Shown: one piece after another, positions 1 to 5,185 of the stretch
Position numbering within the stretch: position 1 is the first letter of the stretch
Layout: the number at the start of each line of letters is the position of its first letter
From: Clostridia bacterium
GTDB lineage: Bacteria > Bacillota > Clostridia > CAKSNL01 > HGM11501
DNA length: 10,182 bases
Reading direction: 5' to 3'
Assembly: GCA_030535815.1 (NCBI GenBank)
Contig: JAUNRD010000034.1
Span: 1-10,182, forward strand
Made by a program: the position numbers and the translations under genes
The notes under the pieces: model-generated
Database searches by the model: none
What the model was told of the DNA's origin: nothing
Seen by the model: only the letters and a program-made list of their open reading frames with translations

Positions 1-76
1 ATATACTGCTCTTGCTGATGCTGATTTTGAAGGAAGAATTAAGGGTGAAAGCATAGTTACGAATGACGCTTTTTAA
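1..76 (+). CDS. C-terminal end of an unknown protein, cut by the window start
   Basis: An open frame enters from the left edge and ends at TAA 74-76. It gives 24 residues, starting YTALADADFEGR and ending VTNDAF. Codon choice is rich in GNN codons, as in a real coding tail, which is the main support. I do not recognise the family and the piece is too short to assign. The opposite strand is also open here, so this could be chance. No terminator is visible after the stop. Confidence 0.35.
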   Translation, partial: YTALADADFEGRIKGESIVTNDAF

Positions 77-90
77 TATATCGAATGACA

Positions 91-369
91 TTAGACGGAA
101 TGGATATTCCTGACTATACTCAGACATTCGATGAGTCTTGCTCTGTCGATTACGTGAACGCCAAGGTCGATAACCGGACCGCCGCCGCTCTTTGATGAGT
201 CGGCAAACCAGCCGCCGGGGTTGCCGTGACGTCTCACGTACTGTGCCTTTGCATAATAGATATCGCCGAGATAGCCGTTATCAATATAGTCCTTGACTAC
301 TCTTGTTTCGTCAGCATATCGTGTAACAAAAGCATTACCGAAAGCTTTCCGTTTTCTATGCTGAAAGTA
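91..369 (-). pseudogene. Gfo/Idh/MocA-type NAD(P)-dependent oxidoreductase, internal fragment
   Basis: The frame runs from just after a stop (370-372) to the stop at 91-93, without a usable start. Its middle part (about 136-333) reads like the central region of Gfo/Idh/MocA sugar dehydrogenases. It has FVTRYADETRVVKDYIDNG, then GDIYYAKAQYVRRHGNPGGW, then GGGPVIDLGVHVID. That last block holds the family's conserved Asp and His of the catalytic region. The N-terminal Rossmann fold with its EKP motif and most of the C-terminal beta-sheet domain are missing. Similarity stops abruptly after Arg at about 136, followed by 14 unrelated residues. On the 5' side, residues before about 333 are not family-like, and another frame is open there (FDGNTFSIENGKL, about 335-395), suggesting a frameshift or a join. 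I infer a dead remnant left by deletion or recombination next to the tRNA gene. Confidence 0.75.
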
Positions 370-372
370 TTA

Positions 373-525
373 CCGTCAAACACTTCTTTGTGTTCCTGAA
401 TTTTTCAAGGAACTCCAATTAGATACTCTTTGCATTCTTATCAACCTGAAATACGATCGCAAGGATTTTATTATCTTTTTTTAACTCGTTGCTTTCTTAA
501 GGTTCAAGTCCTTACATTAACAAAT
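373..525. other. Gene-free stretch with decayed coding traces
   Basis: No intact gene is visible. On the - strand, short open pieces look like former coding sequence. One, about 419-478, reads KDNKILAIVFQVDKNAKSI and then stops; the frame before it is broken by a stop at an A-run. These pieces do not join into one product. I see no RNA gene, promoter or repeat in this part. It is best read as a continuation of the gene graveyard downstream of the tRNA. Confidence 0.4.
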
Positions 526-562
526 AAAAAGAAGAAGTACCCTTTGGATACTCCTTCTTTTT
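526..562 (-). terminator. Intrinsic terminator of the tRNA-Pro transcript
   Basis: AAAAAGAAGAAGTA (526-539) and TACTCCTTCTTTTT (549-562) form a stem with one mismatch and a short loop. The run of A on the + strand becomes the U-tract of the - strand transcript. It begins directly at the encoded CCA end of the tRNA, so it ends the tRNA unit. Confidence 0.8.
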
Positions 563-638
563 GGTCGGGATGACAGGATTTGAACCTGCGGCCCTCTGCT
601 CCCAAAGCAGATGCGCTACCAAACTGCGCTACATCCCG
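562..638 (-). tRNA. tRNA-Pro(TGG), CCA end encoded
   Basis: The reverse strand folds into a complete 77-nt tRNA. The acceptor stem is CGGGATG with CATCCCG, followed by discriminator A and an encoded CCA (562-564). The D-arm has GCGC/GCGC stems. The anticodon stem TCTGC/GCAGA encloses the loop TTTGGGA, giving anticodon TGG (proline). The T-arm is GCAGG-TTCAAAT-CCTGT. It is the second and only intact tRNA in the unit. A degenerate copy lies 191 bp upstream on the same transcript, behind a consensus promoter at 931-959. A close TATAAT (651-656, reverse strand) also lies upstream, but without a good -35. Confidence 0.97.
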
Positions 639-689
639 TTATTAAGTTGTATTATAAATTATCCGCAGGTTCCCTGCGTCCCTCTCGGC
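601..689 (-). repeat. Tandem duplication, unit 1 (5' half of intact tRNA-Pro plus leader)
   Basis: This unit holds the 5' half of the intact tRNA and its upstream flank. The flank contains the hairpin CGCAGG-GAA-CCTGCG (664-678) and a CCGAGAGGG block. The same order recurs at 790-880, shifted by 191-192 bp: the tRNA 5' end lies at 638 versus 829, and CCGCAGGTTCCCTGCG at 663-678 versus 855-870. The AT-rich stretch between hairpin and tRNA has diverged between the copies, so the duplication is not recent. Confidence 0.8.
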
Positions 690-702
690 TTCGCCGCCAC
701 TC

Positions 703-738
703 GGCGGTACCCAAAATTGTTTTGCAATTTTGACCGCC
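703..738. repeat. Long palindrome between the two tRNA copies
   Basis: GGCGGT (703-708) pairs with ACCGCC (733-738), and inside it AAAATTG (713-719) pairs with CAATTTT (725-731) around a TTTTG loop. The GC-rich outer and AT-rich inner stems separated by small internal loops look like a dispersed palindromic repeat. The flanks also carry CGGCTTCGCCG-like palindromes. It lies inside the tRNA transcript and could mark a processing site or simply be an inserted repeat. Confidence 0.65.
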
Positions 739-771
739 TTCCCTGAAGCTTCTCCCTTAATCCGCCCCCGG

Positions 772-829
772 CGGCGGTCGAACCTTCAGCCCAAAGCAGA
801 TGCGATTGCCTTGCTGCCGCTACATCCCG
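772..829 (-). pseudogene. Degenerate tRNA-Pro copy
   Basis: The reverse strand from 829 begins CGGGATGTAGC, identical to the intact tRNA-Pro, and then reaches CGCATCTGCTTTGGG with the same anticodon loop region. The D-loop differs and is two bases longer. After the anticodon the sequence jumps to CTGAAGGTTCGACC, which is T-loop-like. The 3' anticodon stem no longer pairs, the variable region is shortened, and the 3' acceptor strand and CCA are absent. It cannot fold as a functional tRNA. It lies upstream of the intact gene on the same predicted transcript. Confidence 0.75.
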
Positions 830-880
830 ATATTATGTTGTTGTTTATATATTGCCGCAGGTTCCCTGCGCCCCTCTCGG
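790..880 (-). repeat. Tandem duplication, unit 2 (degenerate tRNA plus leader)
   Basis: This is the second copy of the unit at 601-689. It contains the shared tRNA 5' half (790-829), an AT-rich spacer, the hairpin CGCAGG-GAA-CCTGCG (856-870) and the CCGAGAGGGG block (871-880). The hairpin and the tRNA 5' end are better conserved than the spacer between them. Confidence 0.8.
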
Positions 881-930
881 CGGTGTATGTTGACAGCCAA
901 CCGCTGAAAGTTTTTTAACCAACAAACAGT

Positions 931-959
931 ATTATACTGAAAAAACATACATTTGTCAA
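931..959 (-). promoter_or_regulatory. Consensus sigma-A promoter of the tRNA-Pro unit
   Basis: Reading the reverse strand, TTGACA (954-959) and TATAAT (931-936) are separated by exactly 17 bp. Both hexamers match the vegetative consensus perfectly, which is typical of stable-RNA promoters. Transcription would start near 924 and run through the degenerate tRNA, the palindrome and the intact tRNA to the terminator at 526-562. Confidence 0.88.
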
Positions 960-961
960 GT

Positions 962-996
962 AAAAAAGGAGCTTTGCTTATCAAAGCTCCTTTTTA
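962..996 (-). terminator. Intrinsic terminator of the serine hydrolase gene
   Basis: AAAAAGGAGCTTTG (963-976) and CAAAGCTCCTTTTT (982-995) form a perfect 14-bp stem with a CTTAT loop. It lies just past the serine hydrolase stop codon (999-1001). U-tracts exist in both directions, so it may also insulate the tRNA promoter. Confidence 0.92.
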
Positions 997-998
997 TT

Positions 999-2471
999 TT
1001 ATTCCTCGTGTCCTTCGGCTTCGCCCTGGTATTCGTGGAGAAAGTCCTCGGCAATTTTCTGCATGGTAACCTTAACCTTGCCGCTTTCGGAAAAATCAAA
1101 ATACATATGAAGTCTGCCAAAATAGGTATCAATTATCTGCACTTCTATCTGAAGCGTATCGCCAACCCACATGGCGGAGTTTGCCGACTTAAAGTGAAGA
1201 TCGGGAATGCTTCCGCAGGCAACATCCCCTGAATATCCTCCCTCTGGGAAGGGCTCAAAATAGTTTCTGTCAAAGGCAAAATTAAGCACCTTTGCACCAC
1301 GTTTATTGGTATATTCCATTTTGCCTTCGTCCCCGGAAAAAGTAAAGCGGACTTTTGAAAGTGTCATGGGGTTATCTGAAAAAACAAAGGTCTTGCCGCT
1401 GATTCTTGCTGACTTTTCATCGTCTTTGCCCCTGCAGTGCCAAAGCTCCAAGCTTTCGGAATAGCTCTTAAGCTCTTCCCGGGCGATTTTGTTTTCAGGA
1501 AGGGGACTATCTGATGCCGTATTATGAACAAGCTCAAAATAGCTGTTGATAATTGTCTTTTCCGCAGTACCGTTACCCTGATTATCCGCATTGCAGATTA
1601 AAATCATATCCTTGTCGGGGGAGCAAACGGCAAACTGGCTTCCCATTCCGTTGAAATAGAAGGAATTATAAGGAAGCGTCCAGAACTGATAGCCATAGCC
1701 GTAGCCCTCACCTCTGTGAACGTCGATTAAGTTGCTTGTTGCTTCCTTCAAATAGTCGGCACTAAGTATCTGCTCGCCTTCGTGATTGCCATAGTGCATA
1801 CAGAAGTTTGCCACTTTAAGTAAATCGGTGGGCTTGCAGATTAATGCAGAGTCGCTCCAGGCGTGACCGCCGGGACAGGTCAGCATATAAGCTTCCTTTG
1901 AAACTCCGATTTTATCCATAAACTTTTCCCTTAAATATTCCATTAAGGTTTTGCCTGTAAGCTCCTCAACCATAGCGCCCATAACAAACGAGCCGGTGGA
2001 GTCATATTCGAAATATGTGCCGGGTTCTCTTGAAACGCCGTTAAATGCACCGCTTGCCCAGAAATAATCCTTTACACGGTCGTTGGGCTTGCGGGAGAAG
2101 AAGTAGGGAGCGCCACTGGGCCAGCCCGTCGCCATCATAAGCATATTGCGGATGGTCTGCTTTCTGATATTTTCGCAGGCGCCCTCGGTGATTTCGGGAG
2201 GGAACACATCGCAGATTTTGGTATCCAAACCGATTTTACCTTCCTGAATCAGAAAGCCCACAGCAATGGACACAAAGCTTTTTGTAACAGAGTACATTCT
2301 GTGAAGATAGTCCTTATGAAAGGGCTTCCAGTAGTTTTCATAAACTATTGTGCCGTTTCTCATTATTATAATATCGTGGGTGGAAAGGTTGGCGTCTTCG
2401 AGCACCTTTATATATTCTTTTATTTTGGAAGAGTCAATCCCGCAAGATTCGGGAGAGCCGTATTTAAACAT
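999..2471 (-). CDS. Serine hydrolase, beta-lactamase/PBP (class C) fold
   Basis: The 490-aa protein belongs to the PF00144 serine hydrolases, which include class C beta-lactamases, DD-peptidases and related esterases. The nucleophile motif SxxK is seen as SVTK at residues 61-64. The second motif is probably the Tyr-x-Ser of YDS at 156-158, replacing the usual YxN. The third motif region is probably FNGMGSQF at 273-280. Residues from about 300 form an extra C-terminal region of unknown role, making it longer than a minimal family member (about 350 aa). There is no signal peptide or membrane segment, so a cytoplasmic enzyme is likely; the substrate cannot be told. The start at 2471 has AAGGAGG seven bases upstream. 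An in-frame ATG at 2522 overlaps the promoter's -35 and cannot be used. The gene is monocistronic. Confidence 0.88.
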   Translation of the reverse strand: MFKYGSPESCGIDSSKIKEYIKVLEDANLSTHDIIIMRNGTIVYENYWKPFHKDYLHRMYSVTKSFVSIAVGFLIQEGKIGLDTKICDVFPPEITEGACENIRKQTIRNMLMMATGWPSGAPYFFSRKPNDRVKDYFWASGAFNGVSREPGTYFEYDSTGSFVMGAMVEELTGKTLMEYLREKFMDKIGVSKEAYMLTCPGGHAWSDSALICKPTDLLKVANFCMHYGNHEGEQILSADYLKEATSNLIDVHRGEGYGYGYQFWTLPYNSFYFNGMGSQFAVCSPDKDMILICNADNQGNGTAEKTIINSYFELVHNTASDSPLPENKIAREELKSYSESLELWHCRGKDDEKSARISGKTFVFSDNPMTLSKVRFTFSGDEGKMEYTNKRGAKVLNFAFDRNYFEPFPEGGYSGDVACGSIPDLHFKSANSAMWVGDTLQIEVQIIDTYFGRLHMYFDFSESGKVKVTMQKIAEDFLHEYQGEAEGHEE

Positions 2472-2493
2472 ATGATAACCTCCTTTTTTGACC

Positions 2494-2522
2494 ATATTAG
2501 CATAAGCAAATAAAAAAGTCAA
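2494..2522 (-). promoter_or_regulatory. Promoter of the serine hydrolase gene
   Basis: On the reverse strand TTGACT (2517-2522) and TAATAT (2494-2499) lie 17 bp apart, with an extended -10 TGC just before the -10 box. The predicted start near 2487 gives a very short leader, only just including the AAGGAGG (2479-2485). This fixes the start codon at 2471. Confidence 0.82.
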
Positions 2523-2551
2523 TCAGGAACACAAAAAAACCCGATTGCGAC

Positions 2552-2593
2552 ATAGAAATGTCTCAAAACGACAAAATAGATATATAGAAATGT
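2552..2593. promoter_or_regulatory. Direct repeat ATAGAAATGT, possible regulator site
   Basis: ATAGAAATGT occurs at 2552-2561 and 2584-2593, 32 bp apart or about three helical turns. The first copy sits in the short palindrome GACAT-AGAA-ATGTC (2549-2562). Both lie upstream of the serine hydrolase -35, a position suited to an activator. The region is AT-rich, so chance is possible. Confidence 0.35.
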
Positions 2594-2608
2594 ATAAATA
2601 TAAAACAT

Positions 2609-2633
2609 TAAAAAAGTGCCGCTTGTGCGGCAC
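2609..2633 (-). terminator. Intrinsic terminator of the esterase/zinc-ribbon operon
   Basis: GTGCCGC (2616-2622) and GCGGCAC (2627-2633) form a perfect 7-bp GC-rich stem with a 4-base loop, followed on the - strand by a U-tract from the A-run at 2610-2615. It sits just after the last gene, which stops at 2640-2642. Confidence 0.92.
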
Positions 2634-2639
2634 TCATCG

Positions 2640-2885
2640 TCAGTTTTTGTTCTGGGGTTTCGGGCGGGGCGTTTTAGAAAGATTACTGTACAGGAAAACA
2701 TCCCGTGACTCCGTAAGACGGAAGCTTCCTGCATCTATGTAGTTTGCGGCATAGTCGTCGGGATTTGCCGTTTTCATCTGGGAAAGCTTAACGAAGGTCA
2801 TTATAAGTACTATTATTATAGGAAGAATTATAATTATTCCTGCGATAAGCGCGATGTGTTCAATTAAAAAATCTGTATAACTCAT
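2640..2885 (-). CDS. Small membrane protein resembling the C-terminal tail of TPM-domain proteins
   Basis: This 81-aa protein has one strongly hydrophobic segment at residues about 10-32, followed by a polar tail of about 48 residues. The tail (KTANPDDYAANYIDAGSF, then LTESRDVFLYSNLSKTPRP) matches my recollection of the part after the membrane segment in Firmicute TPM-domain (YgcG-like) proteins. There, a segment like AAxxYVxxGSLxLTxSxDxFLYxxVxR precedes a Gly/Ser tail. The extracellular TPM domain and signal peptide are absent. The ribosome binding site AGGAGG (2891-2896) overlaps the stop codon of the upstream zinc-ribbon gene, so the two are translationally coupled. Zinc-ribbon and TPM genes are often neighbours, which supports the assignment. 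Function is unknown. It is most likely a genuinely reduced protein rather than a broken gene. Confidence 0.75.
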   Translation of the reverse strand: MSYTDFLIEHIALIAGIIIILPIIIVLIMTFVKLSQMKTANPDDYAANYIDAGSFRLTESRDVFLYSNLSKTPRPKPQNKN

Positions 2886-2894
2886 AATTTCCTC

Positions 2895-3986
2895 CTACAT
2901 CATAAAGTAAGCACCGAGCAAGGTCAGCGCAGAAGTTACAAGAAGTGAAATAGCGTAGCATTTAAGGATAAAGCGGTTGCGCTTTTTCTTGCATACGGGG
3001 TATTCTCCCACAACCTTACCGGTCTGACCGTTTATGGCATATTTATAGTTTGCGCCCTCGTATTTTATGTTAAGCATCCAGCAGGGAAGAAGGGCATAAC
3101 GGGTTTTGGTATCGTAAAGGTTTACGCTTCCGCCTGTTTGTGTGACGCAGGAATATGTAGAGGTGGTCTCAAGAAATTTCTTTTCGGTGCTGTTTTTTAT
3201 TCTCTCGTTGGCACGGATGCTTCCGTCCTCGGGAGATACGTCATATTTATCCGCAAGATAACCTGAAAGATAAGCTGTGTTAAACTCAACTGCATCGTTA
3301 TAATTATAGGGCTCCAATGCTTCTGTATAGGTGTTGTCGGTTTTTTCACTTCCGTCAACGGGGATGCCTGAAAAGCTTATGCCTCCGCCGCGGATGAGCC
3401 TGTAATAATCTGTCTTTGTGTAGTTGTAGTTTGCATCGCTCCAACATTTTACACGTCTTCCCGAATAGGTGAAGTGGGCATCGCAGGATGCATCAAACAT
3501 CCAGTAGGGAAGATAAATTCCGCTCATTTCCTCGATTTTTTTCTTTGACTTGAATTCATCTGGTAAAAAAGGTGCCTTTGCGGCGGCGTTTTCAAAGCAT
3601 TCCATAGCTTCCTTTTTGTTTACGCGGAAGGGAATGATATAGTCGGGCATTAAGCTTCCCTCAAACTGCTTTTTTATGATGGTGGCGTTTCCGCAGTAGG
3701 GGCAGACCGTTGCACCTAAGGATGCATCGCCGGTAATTTCCGCAGAGCAGGAGGGGCAACTGTAGGATGAAAGGGCACCCGATTCGCTTTCAGGGAAGCT
3801 TCTTGGGGTGTAACTGCTCCAGTCATAGCTTTCCTTGCCTTCTTCCTTTTCTGCATTTTCAATTTCGGTGATGGAGTCCAATGTATACTCATTCTGACAT
3901 GATTCGCAGAAAAGATTTTGGGTTTCCGTGTTAAAAATCAGAGTTGAGCTGCAGGCGGGACACTTGTAGTTTTTTATATTATCCAT
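2895..3986 (-). CDS. TFIIB-type zinc-ribbon membrane protein
   Basis: The 363-aa protein begins with two zinc ribbons: C9/C12 with C27/C30, and C77/C80 with C95/C98, joined by an acidic Ser-rich linker. A long soluble region follows with two related aromatic blocks, IYLPYWMFDA (about 158-167) and LLPCWMLNIKY (about 299-309). The second continues into YAINGQTGKVVGEYP (317-330), a hallmark I associate with this family. A Lys/Arg-rich stretch (333-338) and one C-terminal membrane helix (about 339-362) imply a cytoplasmic body anchored by its tail. The family is common in Firmicutes and lacks a known biochemical role. The start at 3986 is chosen because AAAGGTGA lies just upstream; a start seven codons earlier lacks this. 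It lies 47 bp after the esterase and its stop overlaps the next gene's ribosome binding site. Confidence 0.85.
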   Translation of the reverse strand: MDNIKNYKCPACSSTLIFNTETQNLFCESCQNEYTLDSITEIENAEKEEGKESYDWSSYTPRSFPESESGALSSYSCPSCSAEITGDASLGATVCPYCGNATIIKKQFEGSLMPDYIIPFRVNKKEAMECFENAAAKAPFLPDEFKSKKKIEEMSGIYLPYWMFDASCDAHFTYSGRRVKCWSDANYNYTKTDYYRLIRGGGISFSGIPVDGSEKTDNTYTEALEPYNYNDAVEFNTAYLSGYLADKYDVSPEDGSIRANERIKNSTEKKFLETTSTYSCVTQTGGSVNLYDTKTRYALLPCWMLNIKYEGANYKYAINGQTGKVVGEYPVCKKKRNRFILKCYAISLLVTSALTLLGAYFMM

Positions 3987-4033
3987 AATATCACCTTTCA
4001 GTATCATTTAGCGTTGCTGCAAACAAAATTTTA

Positions 4034-5074
4034 TTATAAACCAAGCGCGGTCTTTACGGCTTCGCCTATGTGCTTTGCCATAAAGTAAAAGCCTAAATCG
4101 GTGGGATGGCATCCGTCAACGGTGCAGTCGAAGTTCCCCTCAAAAATTTCATAGCCGTCCACAAAGTAAAGGTTTTTATCGCCTGCGGCTTTGCCTTTTT
4201 CGTAGTTTGACTTTATAATCTCCCGTCTTACTGGCCACATTCCTCCGGCCAAAGTGGGAGAAGAAACCATAATAATGGGAAGGTCAGGTCTTTTTTCACG
4301 AAGCTTTTTATAGAAAGGCTCGTGAGTTTTTTCTAAAAATTCCACTGTGGGGGCGTTGTGGTCATAATCGTACACAAAAACGCTCATGGGAAGGCCTGAT
4401 ATATAGTCGCACATCATATCTTCCGCCTTGCAGGAGCCTGAGAAGCCCAAGTTTATATAGTCCGCATCAATTGATCTGTGAATAATTGCCTGATAGCTTG
4501 TGCCGGGGCGGCTTGCACATCCGCCCTGGGTGATGGATGAGCCGTAGTAAACCACGGGAGTGTCGATTTTGTAGGCGGGAGCTTTCTCTGCCTTTGCATT
4601 TTTTGAAAGACCGACGGAAAGGCTTCTTACGCCCGAATAAAGGGGGAAGTTTATTTCATAGGTATGCATTTTTCCGTCCGTCCGTTTGCACATGGTATAG
4701 CCCGAATCGTTAACGCCTATTTCCGGCTGATAGGTTGCATAGTATATGTTGTCAACATAAATATCAAAGCCTGCAGAGCCTGCGAAGGTCATATGAGAAA
4801 TTTTGGTAACATTTATGAGAGTTGCACTTATAACGATGTAGGGAGAGTCGGTTATAAAGCGGAGTCTTCCGCCCGCGGTATGGGTATGGAGAGTTTTGAC
4901 CCCGTCGTTTACATTTATTCCCACACTTTCGGGAAGGCGGCGGTAGCATCCGTTTTCATAAAACACACCGTGAAGGGAAAATATGTCATCTTTTGCATCG
5001 TGAAAGGCAATGTCACTTTCGTCGATGGCATTGCTTGTGAAAAAGTTTTTATCGATGGAAGCTATATCAAACAT
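4034..5074 (-). CDS. SGNH/GDSL-family hydrolase, probable carbohydrate esterase
   Basis: The 346-aa protein has an N-terminal beta-rich domain (about 1-165), as in the SGNH_hydro_N family, and a C-terminal SGNH hydrolase domain (about 172-346). Block I is YYGSSITQGG at 176-185. It has GSS instead of the classical GDS, with Ser180 as the likely nucleophile. Block II is NLGFSG (208-213). Block III is the Asn of YDHNAP, N240. Block V is DGCH, giving Asp320 and His323 of the triad. The two-domain arrangement resembles enzymes that remove acetyl groups from polysaccharides; the substrate is inferred only from this. There is no signal peptide, so cytoplasmic action on imported oligosaccharides is plausible. 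AGGAG lies eight bases before the start. It is the first gene of the predicted operon, transcribed from 5108-5136. Confidence 0.87.
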   Translation of the reverse strand: MFDIASIDKNFFTSNAIDESDIAFHDAKDDIFSLHGVFYENGCYRRLPESVGINVNDGVKTLHTHTAGGRLRFITDSPYIVISATLINVTKISHMTFAGSAGFDIYVDNIYYATYQPEIGVNDSGYTMCKRTDGKMHTYEINFPLYSGVRSLSVGLSKNAKAEKAPAYKIDTPVVYYGSSITQGGCASRPGTSYQAIIHRSIDADYINLGFSGSCKAEDMMCDYISGLPMSVFVYDYDHNAPTVEFLEKTHEPFYKKLREKRPDLPIIMVSSPTLAGGMWPVRREIIKSNYEKGKAAGDKNLYFVDGYEIFEGNFDCTVDGCHPTDLGFYFMAKHIGEAVKTALGL

Positions 5075-5107
5075 GAAAAACTCTCCTTTATTATGTACTG
5101 TGATAAT

Positions 5108-5136
5108 ATAATATCATAAAAGCCCCGGAATTTCAA
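5108..5136 (-). promoter_or_regulatory. Promoter of the esterase/zinc-ribbon operon
   Basis: On the reverse strand TTGAAA (5131-5136) and TATTAT (5108-5113) are 17 bp apart, with an extended -10 TGA directly before the -10 box. Transcription would start near 5101, leaving a leader of about 27 nt with AAAGGAGAG. Confidence 0.83.
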
Positions 5137-5148
5137 GACAAAGAAATG

Positions 5149-5178
5149 AAAAATCACCATCCGACGGATGGTGATTTT
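5149..5178 (-). terminator. Intrinsic terminator of hydG
   Basis: ATCACCATCC (5153-5162) and GGATGGTGAT (5166-5175) form a perfect 10-bp stem with a GAC loop. T/A runs on both sides allow bidirectional use. It lies just past the hydG stop codon, so hydG is monocistronic. Confidence 0.92.
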
Positions 5179-5185
5179 TTATTTC

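Noticed and set aside
561..918. Two + strand open frames of about 60 residues
   Set aside because: They run across the tRNA gene, the degenerate tRNA and palindromic repeats and resemble no protein.
2472..2522. Longer N-terminus for the serine hydrolase (ATG at 2522)
   Set aside because: It lies on the promoter -35 hexamer and lacks a ribosome binding site, whereas the ATG at 2471 has AAGGAGG.
2545..2742. 65-aa + strand frame
   Set aside because: It spans the operon terminator and the small membrane protein gene in antisense and has no ribosome binding site.
4008..4045. TATAAT on the reverse strand before the zinc-ribbon gene as a separate promoter
   Set aside because: No acceptable -35 lies 16-18 bp upstream, so co-transcription with the esterase is simpler.
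4664..5119. 151-aa open frame on the + strand
   Set aside because: It is antisense to the SGNH hydrolase, which has clear catalytic blocks, a promoter and a ribosome binding site.
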